NCBI GenBank assembly: GCA_021835185.1
Contig: JAKBQO010000006.1
Location: 1-25,710, forward strand
Direction of reading: 5' to 3'
DNA length: 25,710 bases
From: Thermoplasmata archaeon
GTDB taxonomy: Archaea; Thermoplasmatota; Thermoplasmata; Thermoplasmatales; Thermoplasmataceae
The position numbers and the translations under genes were made by a program. Positions 15,233-22,702 of the stretch are shown here, piece by piece. The notes under the pieces were generated by a model that had not been told where the DNA came from, did not search any database, and saw nothing but the letters and a program-made list of their open reading frames with translations. The first letter of the stretch is position 1; each line of letters starts with the position of its first letter.

Positions 15233-16477
15233 ATGAATATACATAATATTAACACAGGAAGAAAATTATTCAACAGAGATACATTAGTCCTATTCGGTCC
15301 AGCATGGTTAGTTATGATGGCGGATATGGATGCATCATCCTATATTGGAGCTGCACAGACAGGAGCAACTCTTGGATATGGGCTTATCTGGCTAATGTTA
15401 GTATTAATTATACCTCTGTACATAGTCCAGGAACTTGCAGGCAGAATAAGTATAGCCACAAGAGACGGCCTTGGAAACATTATTCGCAAAAATTACGGAA
15501 AGAAAATAGCATCTCTGGTTGCATTGCCAATGGCATTAACGGATATGGTAACCTATGGCATCGAATATCTGGGAATCGGGATCGGTTTAGAGATAATGGG
15601 CCTTTCTATTTATTATACGATTCCAGTTATATATCTTATACACATATTGATAGTTACCAGGAAAAAATATAACCAGGCTGAAAAACCATTGCTCATAATG
15701 TCATTTTTCCTAATAATTGCATTACTCGTATCACTGTCTCTTCGTGGCTTAATATCCATGTCATCTCCGCTTTCTAATCCAATAATGATAAAACCCACTT
15801 CCGGATATTTTTTTCTGCTGGCGGCTAATGTTGGGGCTGTGATAATGCCATTTATGATATTCTTCCAGGCATCAGCAACTGGACTGAAATTGACTGGCAT
15901 CGACAATACCAGCATCAAAATAAGCAAACCCAGGTCGGTAACCATAATGCGTAAGGAAACCTTAGCAGGTGCAATAATGACCGAACTTCTTATGATTATT
16001 GCACAGATGGCCTTTGCTGGAATACCACATGCGTCACATGCATCATTTTTCTCAACACCAGGGGAACTTGGAAGTGTACTGACGCCAATAGCTGGGTCAC
16101 TATCACCGATTGTACTGGGATTTGGGCTTATAGGGGCGGGTTTCATAGCCCTAATAGCCATATCGCTGGGAAGTGCATGGGGAATTGCAGAATCCCTTAA
16201 TATTTCAAAGAAATCCTACTGGCTCGTCTATATACTTGAGAGTTTACCCGCAGCAATAGCAATTATGTTTATAAATCCATCAAGCATGATTTCTCTGGTG
16301 CTTTACTTACTGATATTTTTTGTTTTCACCCTTGTGGCTCCAATGACAATGCTGTGGATTATAGGAAGAAATAAAAAAATCATGGGCGATCTCGTTTTGT
16401 CAAAAAAGAATGAGGCTATATACCTCGCAATGTTTGCCTTAATTGTGGCAACCGCCTGTATAGCAGTGGCAACATAA
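15233..16477 (+). CDS. NRAMP-family divalent metal transporter
   Basis: This is a proton-coupled divalent cation importer of the NRAMP superfamily, 414 residues with about 11 membrane segments. TM1 contains FGPAWLVMMADMDASS and is followed by AAQTGATLGYGLIW and IVQELAGR, the usual NRAMP continuation. TM6 carries NVGAVIMPFMIFFQ. The canonical DPGN of TM1 is replaced by DMDAS (Asp31, Asp33) and the MPH of TM6 by MPF, so it belongs to a divergent subgroup and its ion is uncertain (Mn, Fe or Mg). ATG 15233 has GAGGT 8 bases upstream; a TTG at 15218 would add five residues. Two DtxR-type operators flank the promoter, predicting repression by a metal-loaded regulator and supporting an iron or manganese role. 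Confidence 0.88.
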   Translation: MNIHNINTGRKLFNRDTLVLFGPAWLVMMADMDASSYIGAAQTGATLGYGLIWLMLVLIIPLYIVQELAGRISIATRDGLGNIIRKNYGKKIASLVALPMALTDMVTYGIEYLGIGIGLEIMGLSIYYTIPVIYLIHILIVTRKKYNQAEKPLLIMSFFLIIALLVSLSLRGLISMSSPLSNPIMIKPTSGYFFLLAANVGAVIMPFMIFFQASATGLKLTGIDNTSIKISKPRSVTIMRKETLAGAIMTELLMIIAQMAFAGIPHASHASFFSTPGELGSVLTPIAGSLSPIVLGFGLIGAGFIALIAISLGSAWGIAESLNISKKSYWLVYILESLPAAIAIMFINPSSMISLVLYLLIFFVFTLVAPMTMLWIIGRNKKIMGDLVLSKKNEAIYLAMFALIVATACIAVAT

Positions 16478-16510
16478 CTATCCTTATTTTTAATAACTGT
16501 CATTTCTGGA

Positions 16511-16565
16511 TTGTTTTTTTACAGAGATAATATTTAAAGTAATTATAAGGTAAAAATAAAAAAAT
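16511..16565. terminator. Bidirectional T-rich region between convergent transporters
   Basis: The 94-base gap between the convergent NRAMP and MFS genes holds a plus-strand T8 run near 16514-16521. On the minus strand there is a TTTTTTTATTTTTA run at about 16551-16564. Both fit oligo-T termination in archaea. No gene is visible in the gap. Confidence 0.4.
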
Positions 16566-16571
16566 TTATAA

Positions 16572-17933
16572 TTATTGTGCTATGGTTTCTACCTGTTCCC
16601 GGGAACTTTTAGGACCAAGAACCCATAAATCTATAACTACAATAGCAATGAATACCCATATTATTCCAAAGCTAGCCACAACACCATGTGGGAGAAATAT
16701 ATCTGCTATAAAGATAATTAAAATGGCTGTTGAGACCCTGCTAACGGCGTATACAGTTCCTGCCGCTGTTGGCCTTATCCTTGTAGGGAATATTTCTGCC
16801 TGGTATGTGTGGAAGAAATTAGAGAAGTTCCACAGTATAAATGTTGTTATAAATCCGAATATAACTACTAAATATACATTGGTAGCTACTGCAAATGCCG
16901 TTCCAAATATTCCTGCAAGCACTGCACTTCCTATTATACCCCATTTTCTCTCAACCTTATCTATTATGAATAGGTTAAATACGGAACCAAAGAAAAACCC
17001 TGTAAATATGAGGAATACGAATCCTAGAGTTGTTGGAAGGTTAAATCCCTTCTTAATAAGGAAGAACGGAGCAAGAGCTGTGAATCCATAGAATATTCCG
17101 GACTGGAAGAACTGGAAAATTATCATCATTATTGATCTTTTTCTGACATCCGGTTCGAACATATCCCTATATCTACTCCTGTTTTCTTCTATTGGAGTGT
17201 TGGTTGTGGGTTTTGGGAGTTCACTTAGATGTTTAGCTTTCATGGTCCTCTGCTCCCAATCTGTGGTAATTTCATCTGCTTTTTTATATTCACCGTGTAC
17301 TTCAAGCCATCTTGGTGATTCTTTCAGCCTTGTCCTGACAGCCCATACTCCAAATCCAACTACGGCCATGAACCAGAATAATATTCTCCATGAATAATAA
17401 AGAGGGACTATTATTCCCATTTCATATGCAAGAAAAGCTATGACAAAACCGGCTGTTACCGCGATAGTATACACTAATGCCAGACGATTGCCACGAACCT
17501 TTGCCGGCATCATCTCTGTAGTAAATGAATCTACTAATGGAAATTCGCCACCTACTCCTATACCGCCTATGAATACGAATATAGCAATCAGGTAAGGCAG
17601 TGACATGAAACCCGCCATTAGCATGCCAAATGAGAATACAAGAAGATTGTAAAGGAAAACAAATTTTCTCCCCTTTCTATCCGCAAGCCATCCAAAGAAA
17701 GCACTGCCAACAAATTCTCCCAGAAAGAACGCCGTAGCTATCATCACAGGGGCTAACCCAGTTAGGCCCAATGCATGACCTGCCAGGGCAAGTACTGCAC
17801 CGTTACCAAGCAACATTAAGGTCTCAGCCCATTCTCCTCCAGCAACCATTAACAGGAAATCTCTCTGAACTGAGCTAAATGGCAGCCGTTCGAGCCTGTC
17901 TGAAACACTACCTTCATAAGGTTTATTTTGCAT
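16572..17933 (-). CDS. MFS transporter, metabolite:proton symporter type
   Basis: This is a 453-residue major facilitator with about 12 membrane segments. It shows FFGWLADRKGRKF (loop 2-3 motif), GGIGVGGEFPLVDSFTTEM, RLKESPRWLEVHG and YQAEIFPTRIRPTA, the pattern of sugar and aromatic/organic acid proton symporters. The N terminus is cytoplasmic and charged (SDRLERLPFSS). A minus-strand TATA box at 17951-17961 places the start at a leaderless ATG, so it has its own promoter despite following the CoA-transferase gene in the same direction by 59 bases. Its location suggests it may import the substrate of the adjacent aldolase/CoA-transferase pair; that is inference. Confidence 0.9.
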   Translation of the reverse strand: MQNKPYEGSVSDRLERLPFSSVQRDFLLMVAGGEWAETLMLLGNGAVLALAGHALGLTGLAPVMIATAFFLGEFVGSAFFGWLADRKGRKFVFLYNLLVFSFGMLMAGFMSLPYLIAIFVFIGGIGVGGEFPLVDSFTTEMMPAKVRGNRLALVYTIAVTAGFVIAFLAYEMGIIVPLYYSWRILFWFMAVVGFGVWAVRTRLKESPRWLEVHGEYKKADEITTDWEQRTMKAKHLSELPKPTTNTPIEENRSRYRDMFEPDVRKRSIMMIIFQFFQSGIFYGFTALAPFFLIKKGFNLPTTLGFVFLIFTGFFFGSVFNLFIIDKVERKWGIIGSAVLAGIFGTAFAVATNVYLVVIFGFITTFILWNFSNFFHTYQAEIFPTRIRPTAAGTVYAVSRVSTAILIIFIADIFLPHGVVASFGIIWVFIAIVVIDLWVLGPKSSREQVETIAQ

Positions 17934-17950
17934 GAAAATACATATAACAT

Positions 17951-17961
17951 TTATATATAAA
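17951..17961 (-). promoter_or_regulatory. TATA box of the 17933 MFS gene
   Basis: On the minus strand TTTATATATAA is centred about 23 bases before the ATG at 17933, implying a leaderless mRNA for this transporter. Confidence 0.55.
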
Positions 17962-17992
17962 GTAGTATTATAATATGTTAGAGTAACTAATA

Positions 17993-19111
17993 TTATATAA
18001 TTATTTCTTTTTTTAATTCCTCTATTTCGTCCTTAGTGTAGCCAAGGTCGGATAGTATTGTTTTGTTACAGTTTCCAAGTTTCGGGGCATTATGAATATC
18101 TGCCACTGAAAATGGAAGCCTTGGAACCTCATAATTTTGATTATTGTAGGTTACATTTACCATATACTTCATTGCCTGTGGATCATGTAGAAGATCCCAG
18201 GGCCTGTTGAGTGTTCCATAACTTATATTATATAAATCCAGCCTTTTTTTGACTTCATCGTAATTAAGTGAAAGTAATTTTTTCTGAATTAATGGTATTA
18301 GAAAATCCCTTTGCTTATATCTTTCACTGTTACTATTAAATTTCTGGTCAGAAAGAAGGTTATTTAAATCAAATCCAGTGCAGAATTTTTTCCACTGGTC
18401 ATCTGTTGCTACTGCTATGAAGATTTTTTTATTATCTCCTGTCATGAAATAATCATATATCCCCCATGCAAAATTCTTTTCGTTTATTGGAGGAAGGTCA
18501 TATCCCTCTAACTGATAGGTTGCAATATGCTGTCCAGTAAGAAACATAGCCGTTTCAAAAAGCCCAATTTCAACTAGGCCGGATTTGTTTTCGGAAAGCA
18601 GTTGAAGTACCTTTGCGACACCAAGTATGGCAGCAACCATATCTACTATGGAAGCACCCATTCTCAAGGGTTTGCCTTTTGTCCCTGTCATATATGCTAG
18701 ACCAGATTCTATTTCTATTGGATAATCTAGAGATTTCCTGTTTTTGTATGGCCCATCCATATACCCTTTTATTGACATATATATTATTTTGCTGTTTATT
18801 TTCTTTAACTCTTCATATGAGAATCCCAGCCTATCCATTGTTCCCGGTGCCATATTCTCTATAACTATATCCGCAGTCTCGACTAATTTCTTGAACACAT
18901 TTTTCCCCTTTTCTGTTCTGATGTCCAGTTCAAGACTTTTCTTTCCTCTGTTGTAATACATAAAGGTACCTGAACTGCTACCACTTAACTCTCTTGCAAC
19001 GTCTCCAGTTCCCGGTTTCTCTATTTTTATTACCTCGAATCCCATATCTGCAAAAACCAATCCTGCTGTGGGTCCTGCAACAATCTGCCCCAATTCAAGA
19101 ACTCTCTTCAT
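17993..19111 (-). CDS. Class III CoA-transferase (CaiB/BaiF family)
   Basis: This enzyme moves coenzyme A between carboxylic acids through an aspartyl-CoA intermediate. The 372-residue protein shows the family N terminus VLELGQIVAGPTAGLVFADMGFEVIKIEKP, then YYNRGKKSLELD, IVIENMAPGTMDRLG and the catalytic aspartate at about residue 157 in GASIVDMVAA. Known relatives act on oxalate/formate, carnitine, succinate/citramalate or itaconate, and hydroxymethylglutarate; substrate cannot be fixed here. The ATG overlaps the stop of the preceding aldolase gene by 4 bases (ATGA), so the two are translationally coupled and likely act in one pathway. Confidence 0.9.
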   Translation of the reverse strand: MKRVLELGQIVAGPTAGLVFADMGFEVIKIEKPGTGDVARELSGSSSGTFMYYNRGKKSLELDIRTEKGKNVFKKLVETADIVIENMAPGTMDRLGFSYEELKKINSKIIYMSIKGYMDGPYKNRKSLDYPIEIESGLAYMTGTKGKPLRMGASIVDMVAAILGVAKVLQLLSENKSGLVEIGLFETAMFLTGQHIATYQLEGYDLPPINEKNFAWGIYDYFMTGDNKKIFIAVATDDQWKKFCTGFDLNNLLSDQKFNSNSERYKQRDFLIPLIQKKLLSLNYDEVKKRLDLYNISYGTLNRPWDLLHDPQAMKYMVNVTYNNQNYEVPRLPFSVADIHNAPKLGNCNKTILSDLGYTKDEIEELKKEIII

Positions 19112-20145
19112 ACTGCACCACCGGCAATTTTAATAATATCCTTAACAGATAATGCCTCCCCTCTTGATGCTGATTCGTCCTTTATCAATGATACAATCCT
19201 TTCGATTTTGTTCTCGTCGTATTTTACATTGTTATTTTTCAATATTTCCATAATCATTTTCTTGCCTGTGTAAACATTTACCGAATAATTTTTCTCGGTG
19301 AATACAGATCCGTATGCCACGTGGGTGCCAGCCGTTTGAATTTTTGAGTTTGTTCCATATACAGGCATATTGTTTATGAAGAAATCTGGACCAATTTTCC
19401 TTAATATGAGGTTATACATGTAATTGTATGCTTTCCTGATGCCAGTGAAATCTATGCCGGTCTCCAGATTGTTCCTTTCCAGGTAATCGGCTATTGCAAT
19501 AGAATCTGCAATTCCATTCCTTTCACCTGTGCCGAATATCGTAGTATCAACATAATCGACACCTGCCGATATCGCAGAGATTGTATTGGCAACAGCCATC
19601 CCATGATCATTATGGCAGTGTGCCTCTATTTTAATCTTTGTTGCCTGCTTAACAGCCTTAATTATTTCACCTATTCCGGCTGGATTCAGTTCACCCCTTG
19701 TGTCTGGCAATTGAACAACATCAACACCCAATTCCTCCATTTTAACACAGAATTTCAATATTTCATCAATACTAAACATGTCAATGTCTACAAAGCCCAC
19801 CTCGATAATTTTTCCAAGTTTGCATGCGTATTTTATATTTTCATGAATGGTATCCATATTTTCAATTCTGAAGGGGAGATGCAGGGATATGTTAGATCCA
19901 GTGTCGTTTATTATGTCAATGTCTGATTTTATTGTTCTGCCAAGGCCAAATACTTCATGAAAATATTTTCTTTCCACAATATCTTTCGCAACCTCAACTT
20001 CTGATTTGTGTGCGGGAGGATAGGCAACAAGGGCTCGTTTAATTCCTGCGGTAGACATGAGTTTGGCAAGTTCCATTTTTTCATTATATGACATGGCAAA
20101 TCCCGGGCTCTGCATTCCTTCCCGCAAAGTATCGTCAGTTAACAT
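19108..20145 (-). CDS. DRE-TIM metallolyase-family enzyme (LeuA/homocitrate synthase/HMG-CoA lyase-like)
   Basis: This 345-residue TIM-barrel enzyme makes or breaks a carbon-carbon bond of an acyl-CoA with a keto acid or related compound. The metal-binding set is visible: DDTLREG (4-10), HCHNDHGMAVANT (176-188) and GTGERNGIADS (205-215). The GxGERxG motif is that of isopropylmalate, citramalate and homocitrate synthases and differs from the GLGGCPYA of HMG-CoA lyases. No C-terminal allosteric LeuA domain is present; the last 70 residues are a short helical subdomain. Its coupled partner is a CoA-transferase, an unusual pairing for a synthase, so a lyase role is possible. A minus-strand TATA-like box at 20166-20175 suggests a leaderless ATG. 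Confidence 0.82.
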   Translation of the reverse strand: MLTDDTLREGMQSPGFAMSYNEKMELAKLMSTAGIKRALVAYPPAHKSEVEVAKDIVERKYFHEVFGLGRTIKSDIDIINDTGSNISLHLPFRIENMDTIHENIKYACKLGKIIEVGFVDIDMFSIDEILKFCVKMEELGVDVVQLPDTRGELNPAGIGEIIKAVKQATKIKIEAHCHNDHGMAVANTISAISAGVDYVDTTIFGTGERNGIADSIAIADYLERNNLETGIDFTGIRKAYNYMYNLILRKIGPDFFINNMPVYGTNSKIQTAGTHVAYGSVFTEKNYSVNVYTGKKMIMEILKNNNVKYDENKIERIVSLIKDESASRGEALSVKDIIKIAGGAV

Positions 20146-20165
20146 AAAAATATCATTGTCTGCGA

Positions 20166-20175
20166 CTATTTAATC
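20166..20175 (-). promoter_or_regulatory. TATA box of the aldolase/CoA-transferase operon
   Basis: On the minus strand GATTAAATAG is centred about 25 bases before the ATG at 20145, the spacing of a leaderless archaeal transcript. Confidence 0.5.
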
Positions 20176-20261
20176 TATTAATATAACATATTAAAGAAAA
20201 ATCAAAAATAAAAATGAATTCCAATAATTATATAAAAAAAATCGTCATTTGCTATATGGTT

Positions 20262-20281
20262 TATATAAGCAAGCTTATATA
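20262..20281. promoter_or_regulatory. 20-bp inverted repeat over the HTH_10 gene promoter
   Basis: TATATAAGC, a 2-base AA spacer, and GCTTATATA form perfect 9-base arms. The right arm coincides with the TATA box expected about 25 bases before the ATG at 20302. The position suggests an operator, perhaps autoregulatory, in the 156-base region between the divergent regulator and the aldolase operon. Confidence 0.6.
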
Positions 20282-20301
20282 CTCCTATTATCTATTTTGA
20301 T

Positions 20302-20946
20302 ATGTATTTTCTCAGTGTTCATGTGGACGGAGATTGCAGCCTATCAAAATCGACAGAAAATAATGAATCAAAAATTATAATATCGAATATATATAACATA
20401 GTAAATGGTACAAATTCCATGATAGGATATTCAATTGGCAGCAGTATAAATGATATATACAGAAAGGATTTTAACACTATCAGATTCTCCAAGGGCAAGT
20501 ATGCAGATATGTTTGCGGGTACAAAAACGGGGCATAATATAATGAAATACATAATTGAAACTGGAGGAATTCCCATGTATCCATTCATAGCATACAACGG
20601 CGGGGAAAGTTATTTTATCATGCATTTCGAAAAATTATCAATGATGCAGAATATAGATCTGATCGAAAAAAATAACAAAATAAAATACTATGACTATATA
20701 ACAGTAAAATCTGGGGATGGCATCATGGACATATCCAGGCAGTTGAACCGGGAGATAAGTCTTCTAAATCTTACCGCAACTGAAAAAAAGGTAATACAGG
20801 AAGCATTCAACAATGGATATCTGGACTGGCCCAGGACCACCAATCTTGATGACATAGCAAAGAAATTTTCCATATCAAAACCAACCGCTCTCTTTCATAT
20901 AAGAAACGCAGAAAGAAAAATATTATCTGGACTTATATCCAAATGA
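20302..20946 (+). CDS. HTH_10 (bacterio-opsin activator type) transcription regulator
   Basis: This 214-residue protein is a predicted DNA-binding regulator. The C-terminal 60 residues match the HTH_10 domain: LTATEKKVIQEAFNNGYLDWPR, then LDDIAKKFSISKPTALFHIRNAERKIL, with the recognition helix around SISKPTALFHIR. The N-terminal 150 residues are a putative sensor domain that I cannot assign; it contains short beta-rich stretches but no recognisable ligand motif. The ATG at 20302 has a TATA box about 25 bases upstream, inside a perfect inverted repeat. It is divergent from the aldolase/CoA-transferase operon and is its likely regulator, by position only. The stop lies 8 bases from the convergent glycosyltransferase gene. 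Confidence 0.87.
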   Translation: MYFLSVHVDGDCSLSKSTENNESKIIISNIYNIVNGTNSMIGYSIGSSINDIYRKDFNTIRFSKGKYADMFAGTKTGHNIMKYIIETGGIPMYPFIAYNGGESYFIMHFEKLSMMQNIDLIEKNNKIKYYDYITVKSGDGIMDISRQLNREISLLNLTATEKKVIQEAFNNGYLDWPRTTNLDDIAKKFSISKPTALFHIRNAERKILSGLISK

Positions 20947-20954
20947 AACTTTGT

Positions 20955-21728
20955 TTATGATTTTTTTCTTTTCATCCTGCCGTGGACGTATCCTCTGAGG
21001 CCGTAAAAGTTCCTTGCCACATATACTGGCGAGAGAAAGTCCTGCATTCCCATTTTGTGTGATAATTTAATGGTATCACCGTATTTTTCCCTTAGCTGCC
21101 ATCGTCCATAGCCGTTCCAGTATGCCTGTTTTTTGAAATCCCTGAAAGTTTCCCTTGTTTTCGTATATACAACACATTTATCACATACTGTATACCTTGC
21201 TCCTGCCCTTACCGCCCTTATGTTCAGGTCTATATCCTCTGCGGTTACAAAACTTTCGTCAAAACCACCCAAGTCCATGAAGAGTGATTTTGAATACATG
21301 AGGTTTGAAGAGGGGAGTGTCACATCAAATCCCCTGTAAAATAACTTGAGTCTCTCCATAGAATATCTCATATTGCCGGTATTGATGCTTTTTCCAGCAA
21401 CAAGGTCATATGTTTCAGTAAACATCCTCAGATTCCTGATCCAGTGTTCTCCCGCAATTGCATCCCCGTCAATAAAAGCCAGATAATTGTAGTTTGCCAT
21501 GGATACGCCATAATTTCTTCCTGCCCCCCTCGTTGTTTTTTTTCCGTAATATTTGATAAAATCATATTTTGCAGCATACTCTTCAAGTATTTTTGGGGTT
21601 CTGTCAGAGCTCATGGAATCCACTACTATGGCCTCAAATGGCTGCTCCTGTGGTATCAGAGACACAATAAGATCCCTGATATTTTTCTCTTCGTTGAGAA
21701 CCGTTACTATTACTGAAATTCCTTGCAT
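20955..21728 (-). CDS. Glycosyltransferase family 2
   Basis: This 257-residue GT-A fold enzyme transfers a sugar from a nucleotide-sugar donor. The N-terminal ISVIVTVLNEEKNI, the VVDSMSSDRT loop, the metal-binding FIDGDA (DxD-like, about residue 90) and GGFDESFVTAEDIDLNIRAVRAG (acceptor-side ED) are all present. There is no obvious membrane segment, but the C terminus is strongly basic (GRMKRKKS) and may associate with membrane. Acceptor and donor cannot be told; glycolipid or glycoprotein synthesis is the usual role. It is the third gene of a minus-strand unit after Gins51 and the small zinc protein, 8 bases from the latter. Confidence 0.88.
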   Translation of the reverse strand: MQGISVIVTVLNEEKNIRDLIVSLIPQEQPFEAIVVDSMSSDRTPKILEEYAAKYDFIKYYGKKTTRGAGRNYGVSMANYNYLAFIDGDAIAGEHWIRNLRMFTETYDLVAGKSINTGNMRYSMERLKLFYRGFDVTLPSSNLMYSKSLFMDLGGFDESFVTAEDIDLNIRAVRAGARYTVCDKCVVYTKTRETFRDFKKQAYWNGYGRWQLREKYGDTIKLSHKMGMQDFLSPVYVARNFYGLRGYVHGRMKRKKS

Positions 21729-21736
21729 TTACCGGC

Positions 21737-21922
21737 TTACCAATCCATTCTCTGTGTTTCCCTTTCCTTTTTTGTGTTTTTCTTGTATTCCTTGTAATGC
21801 GCCTTGCATAAATGTACTTTGGTCTTTTCCTCCTTCAGGGAGAAAACTTTACCTGCCAGGTCAGCCGGGACCGTCTGAAAGCTCTTTTGATTGCATCCAG
21901 TAACGTCACATATTTTTTCCAT
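21737..21922 (-). CDS. Small probable zinc-binding protein, 61 residues
   Basis: I do not recognise this family. The 61-residue basic protein has an arrangement Cys5-x4-Cys10 near the N terminus and His37-x-Cys39-x2-His42 later (CDVTGC ... HLCKAHY), which could bind one zinc ion. The C terminus is a charged helix rich in Lys and Glu. I take ATG 21922 (MEKICD); the frame stays open back to 22006 but that part overlaps the end of the upstream Gins51 gene. There is no strong Shine-Dalgarno site. It lies 22 bases after Gins51 and 8 bases before the glycosyltransferase, so it is probably co-transcribed. A nucleic-acid-binding accessory role is possible but unproven. Confidence 0.65.
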   Translation of the reverse strand: MEKICDVTGCNQKSFQTVPADLAGKVFSLKEEKTKVHLCKAHYKEYKKNTKKERETQRMDW

Positions 21923-21944
21923 AAAATGCCAATACCATATCTGT

Positions 21945-22595
21945 TTATAATTTTTTACCTTTTTCAATGTAGGAACAGGAACCACGTATAGTAAGCATCT
22001 TTGCAAATGACTTGGAAATATACATTACATCGTTTTTATGCAGGTAATAATCCCTGTCAGGCTGGGCTATTGGCGGTTGATCCTTAAGAATTCTAACCAA
22101 AACGGGCTCATCAACCACAGTTGTTTCCTCCTCTTCTGGCTCAGGAATTTTTTCTTCATAAGGCTCTTCCCTCTCCTCTTCCTCTGCGGGTATTTCTTCA
22201 CTTTCTGCCTGTCTTGTAATCCCGATAAAATCATTATAGTATCCCTTCATCTGCCCGTTTAACTCTTTGATTATATTCTTTTCCTCCGAGCTCATACTGT
22301 AAAGGTATTCCTCTATTTCATCGAAAACAGAGTATTTTGCAATCTTTTCGAATCTTACCTGAAAAAATGCCTTGAAATTTTTTTTCACTTCATCAAGCAA
22401 TCTAGTTATTTCCATGTACTCTGTTATATCTCTGGATACAACCATATCTTTTTCTCCGTTGAGGTCAATGAACAGTGAATGTATGTTTTTGTAGAAATTA
22501 GGCTCTATTTTGTTTAGTTTTCTGGATTTCCTCTCAGAAAACAACATAGCCTTTAGGTCTTCGAGCAGTTTGTCGTATTTACTGATGTCGATCAT
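21945..22595 (-). CDS. GINS complex subunit Gins51
   Basis: GINS bridges the MCM helicase and the primase/polymerase in the archaeal replisome. The 216-residue protein has an N-terminal helical domain (DISKYDKLLEDLKAML onward), a very acidic linker (about residues 133-163, EEEEREEPYEEK and PEPEEEE) and a C-terminal small domain with VRILKDQPPIAQPDRDYYLHKNDV and SFAKMLTIRG, the GINS B-domain pattern. The order A domain then B domain is that of Gins51 (Sld5/Psf1 type); Thermoplasma is known to have a homotetrameric Gins51. I choose ATG 22595 because a TATA-like AAATATTTA at 22621-22629 is about 28 bases upstream. The ATG at 22619 would lie right against that box. Confidence 0.85.
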   Translation of the reverse strand: MIDISKYDKLLEDLKAMLFSERKSRKLNKIEPNFYKNIHSLFIDLNGEKDMVVSRDITEYMEITRLLDEVKKNFKAFFQVRFEKIAKYSVFDEIEEYLYSMSSEEKNIIKELNGQMKGYYNDFIGITRQAESEEIPAEEEEREEPYEEKIPEPEEEETTVVDEPVLVRILKDQPPIAQPDRDYYLHKNDVMYISKSFAKMLTIRGSCSYIEKGKKL

Positions 22596-22619
22596 TATTA
22601 TTACTAATACCACAGGCAT

Positions 22620-22630
22620 TTAAATATTTA
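22620..22630 (-). promoter_or_regulatory. TATA box deciding the Gins51 start
   Basis: The AT-only stretch TAAATATTTAA reads as a TATA element on the minus strand. It abuts the first in-frame ATG (22619), which could therefore not be in the mRNA, and supports leaderless initiation at 22595. Confidence 0.5.
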
Positions 22631-22702
22631 TCATTTGTGGAATAAAATTCACAGTGCAACATAGAGAATAAAATTATTAGGGATTCAATATGCTGCTTTA
22701 AT

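Noticed and set aside
15613..16161. 182-codon open frame antisense to the NRAMP gene
   Set aside because: It is a shadow of the transporter's codon use; the product has no recognisable family pattern and there are no start signals.
16582..17091. 169-codon open frame antisense to the MFS gene
   Set aside because: Same reason: the minus-strand MFS gene has complete family motifs and its own promoter, while the antisense frame has neither.
21923..22006. N-terminal extension of the small Cys/His protein
   Set aside because: It overlaps the 3' end of Gins51, and the ATG at 21922 begins immediately before the first cysteine group, which is the more economical start.
22636..22653. Near-inverted repeat TGTGGAAT/AATTCACA upstream of Gins51
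   Set aside because: The arms match only with a one-base gap and lie in AT-rich intergenic DNA between two minus-strand genes; too weak to call an operator.
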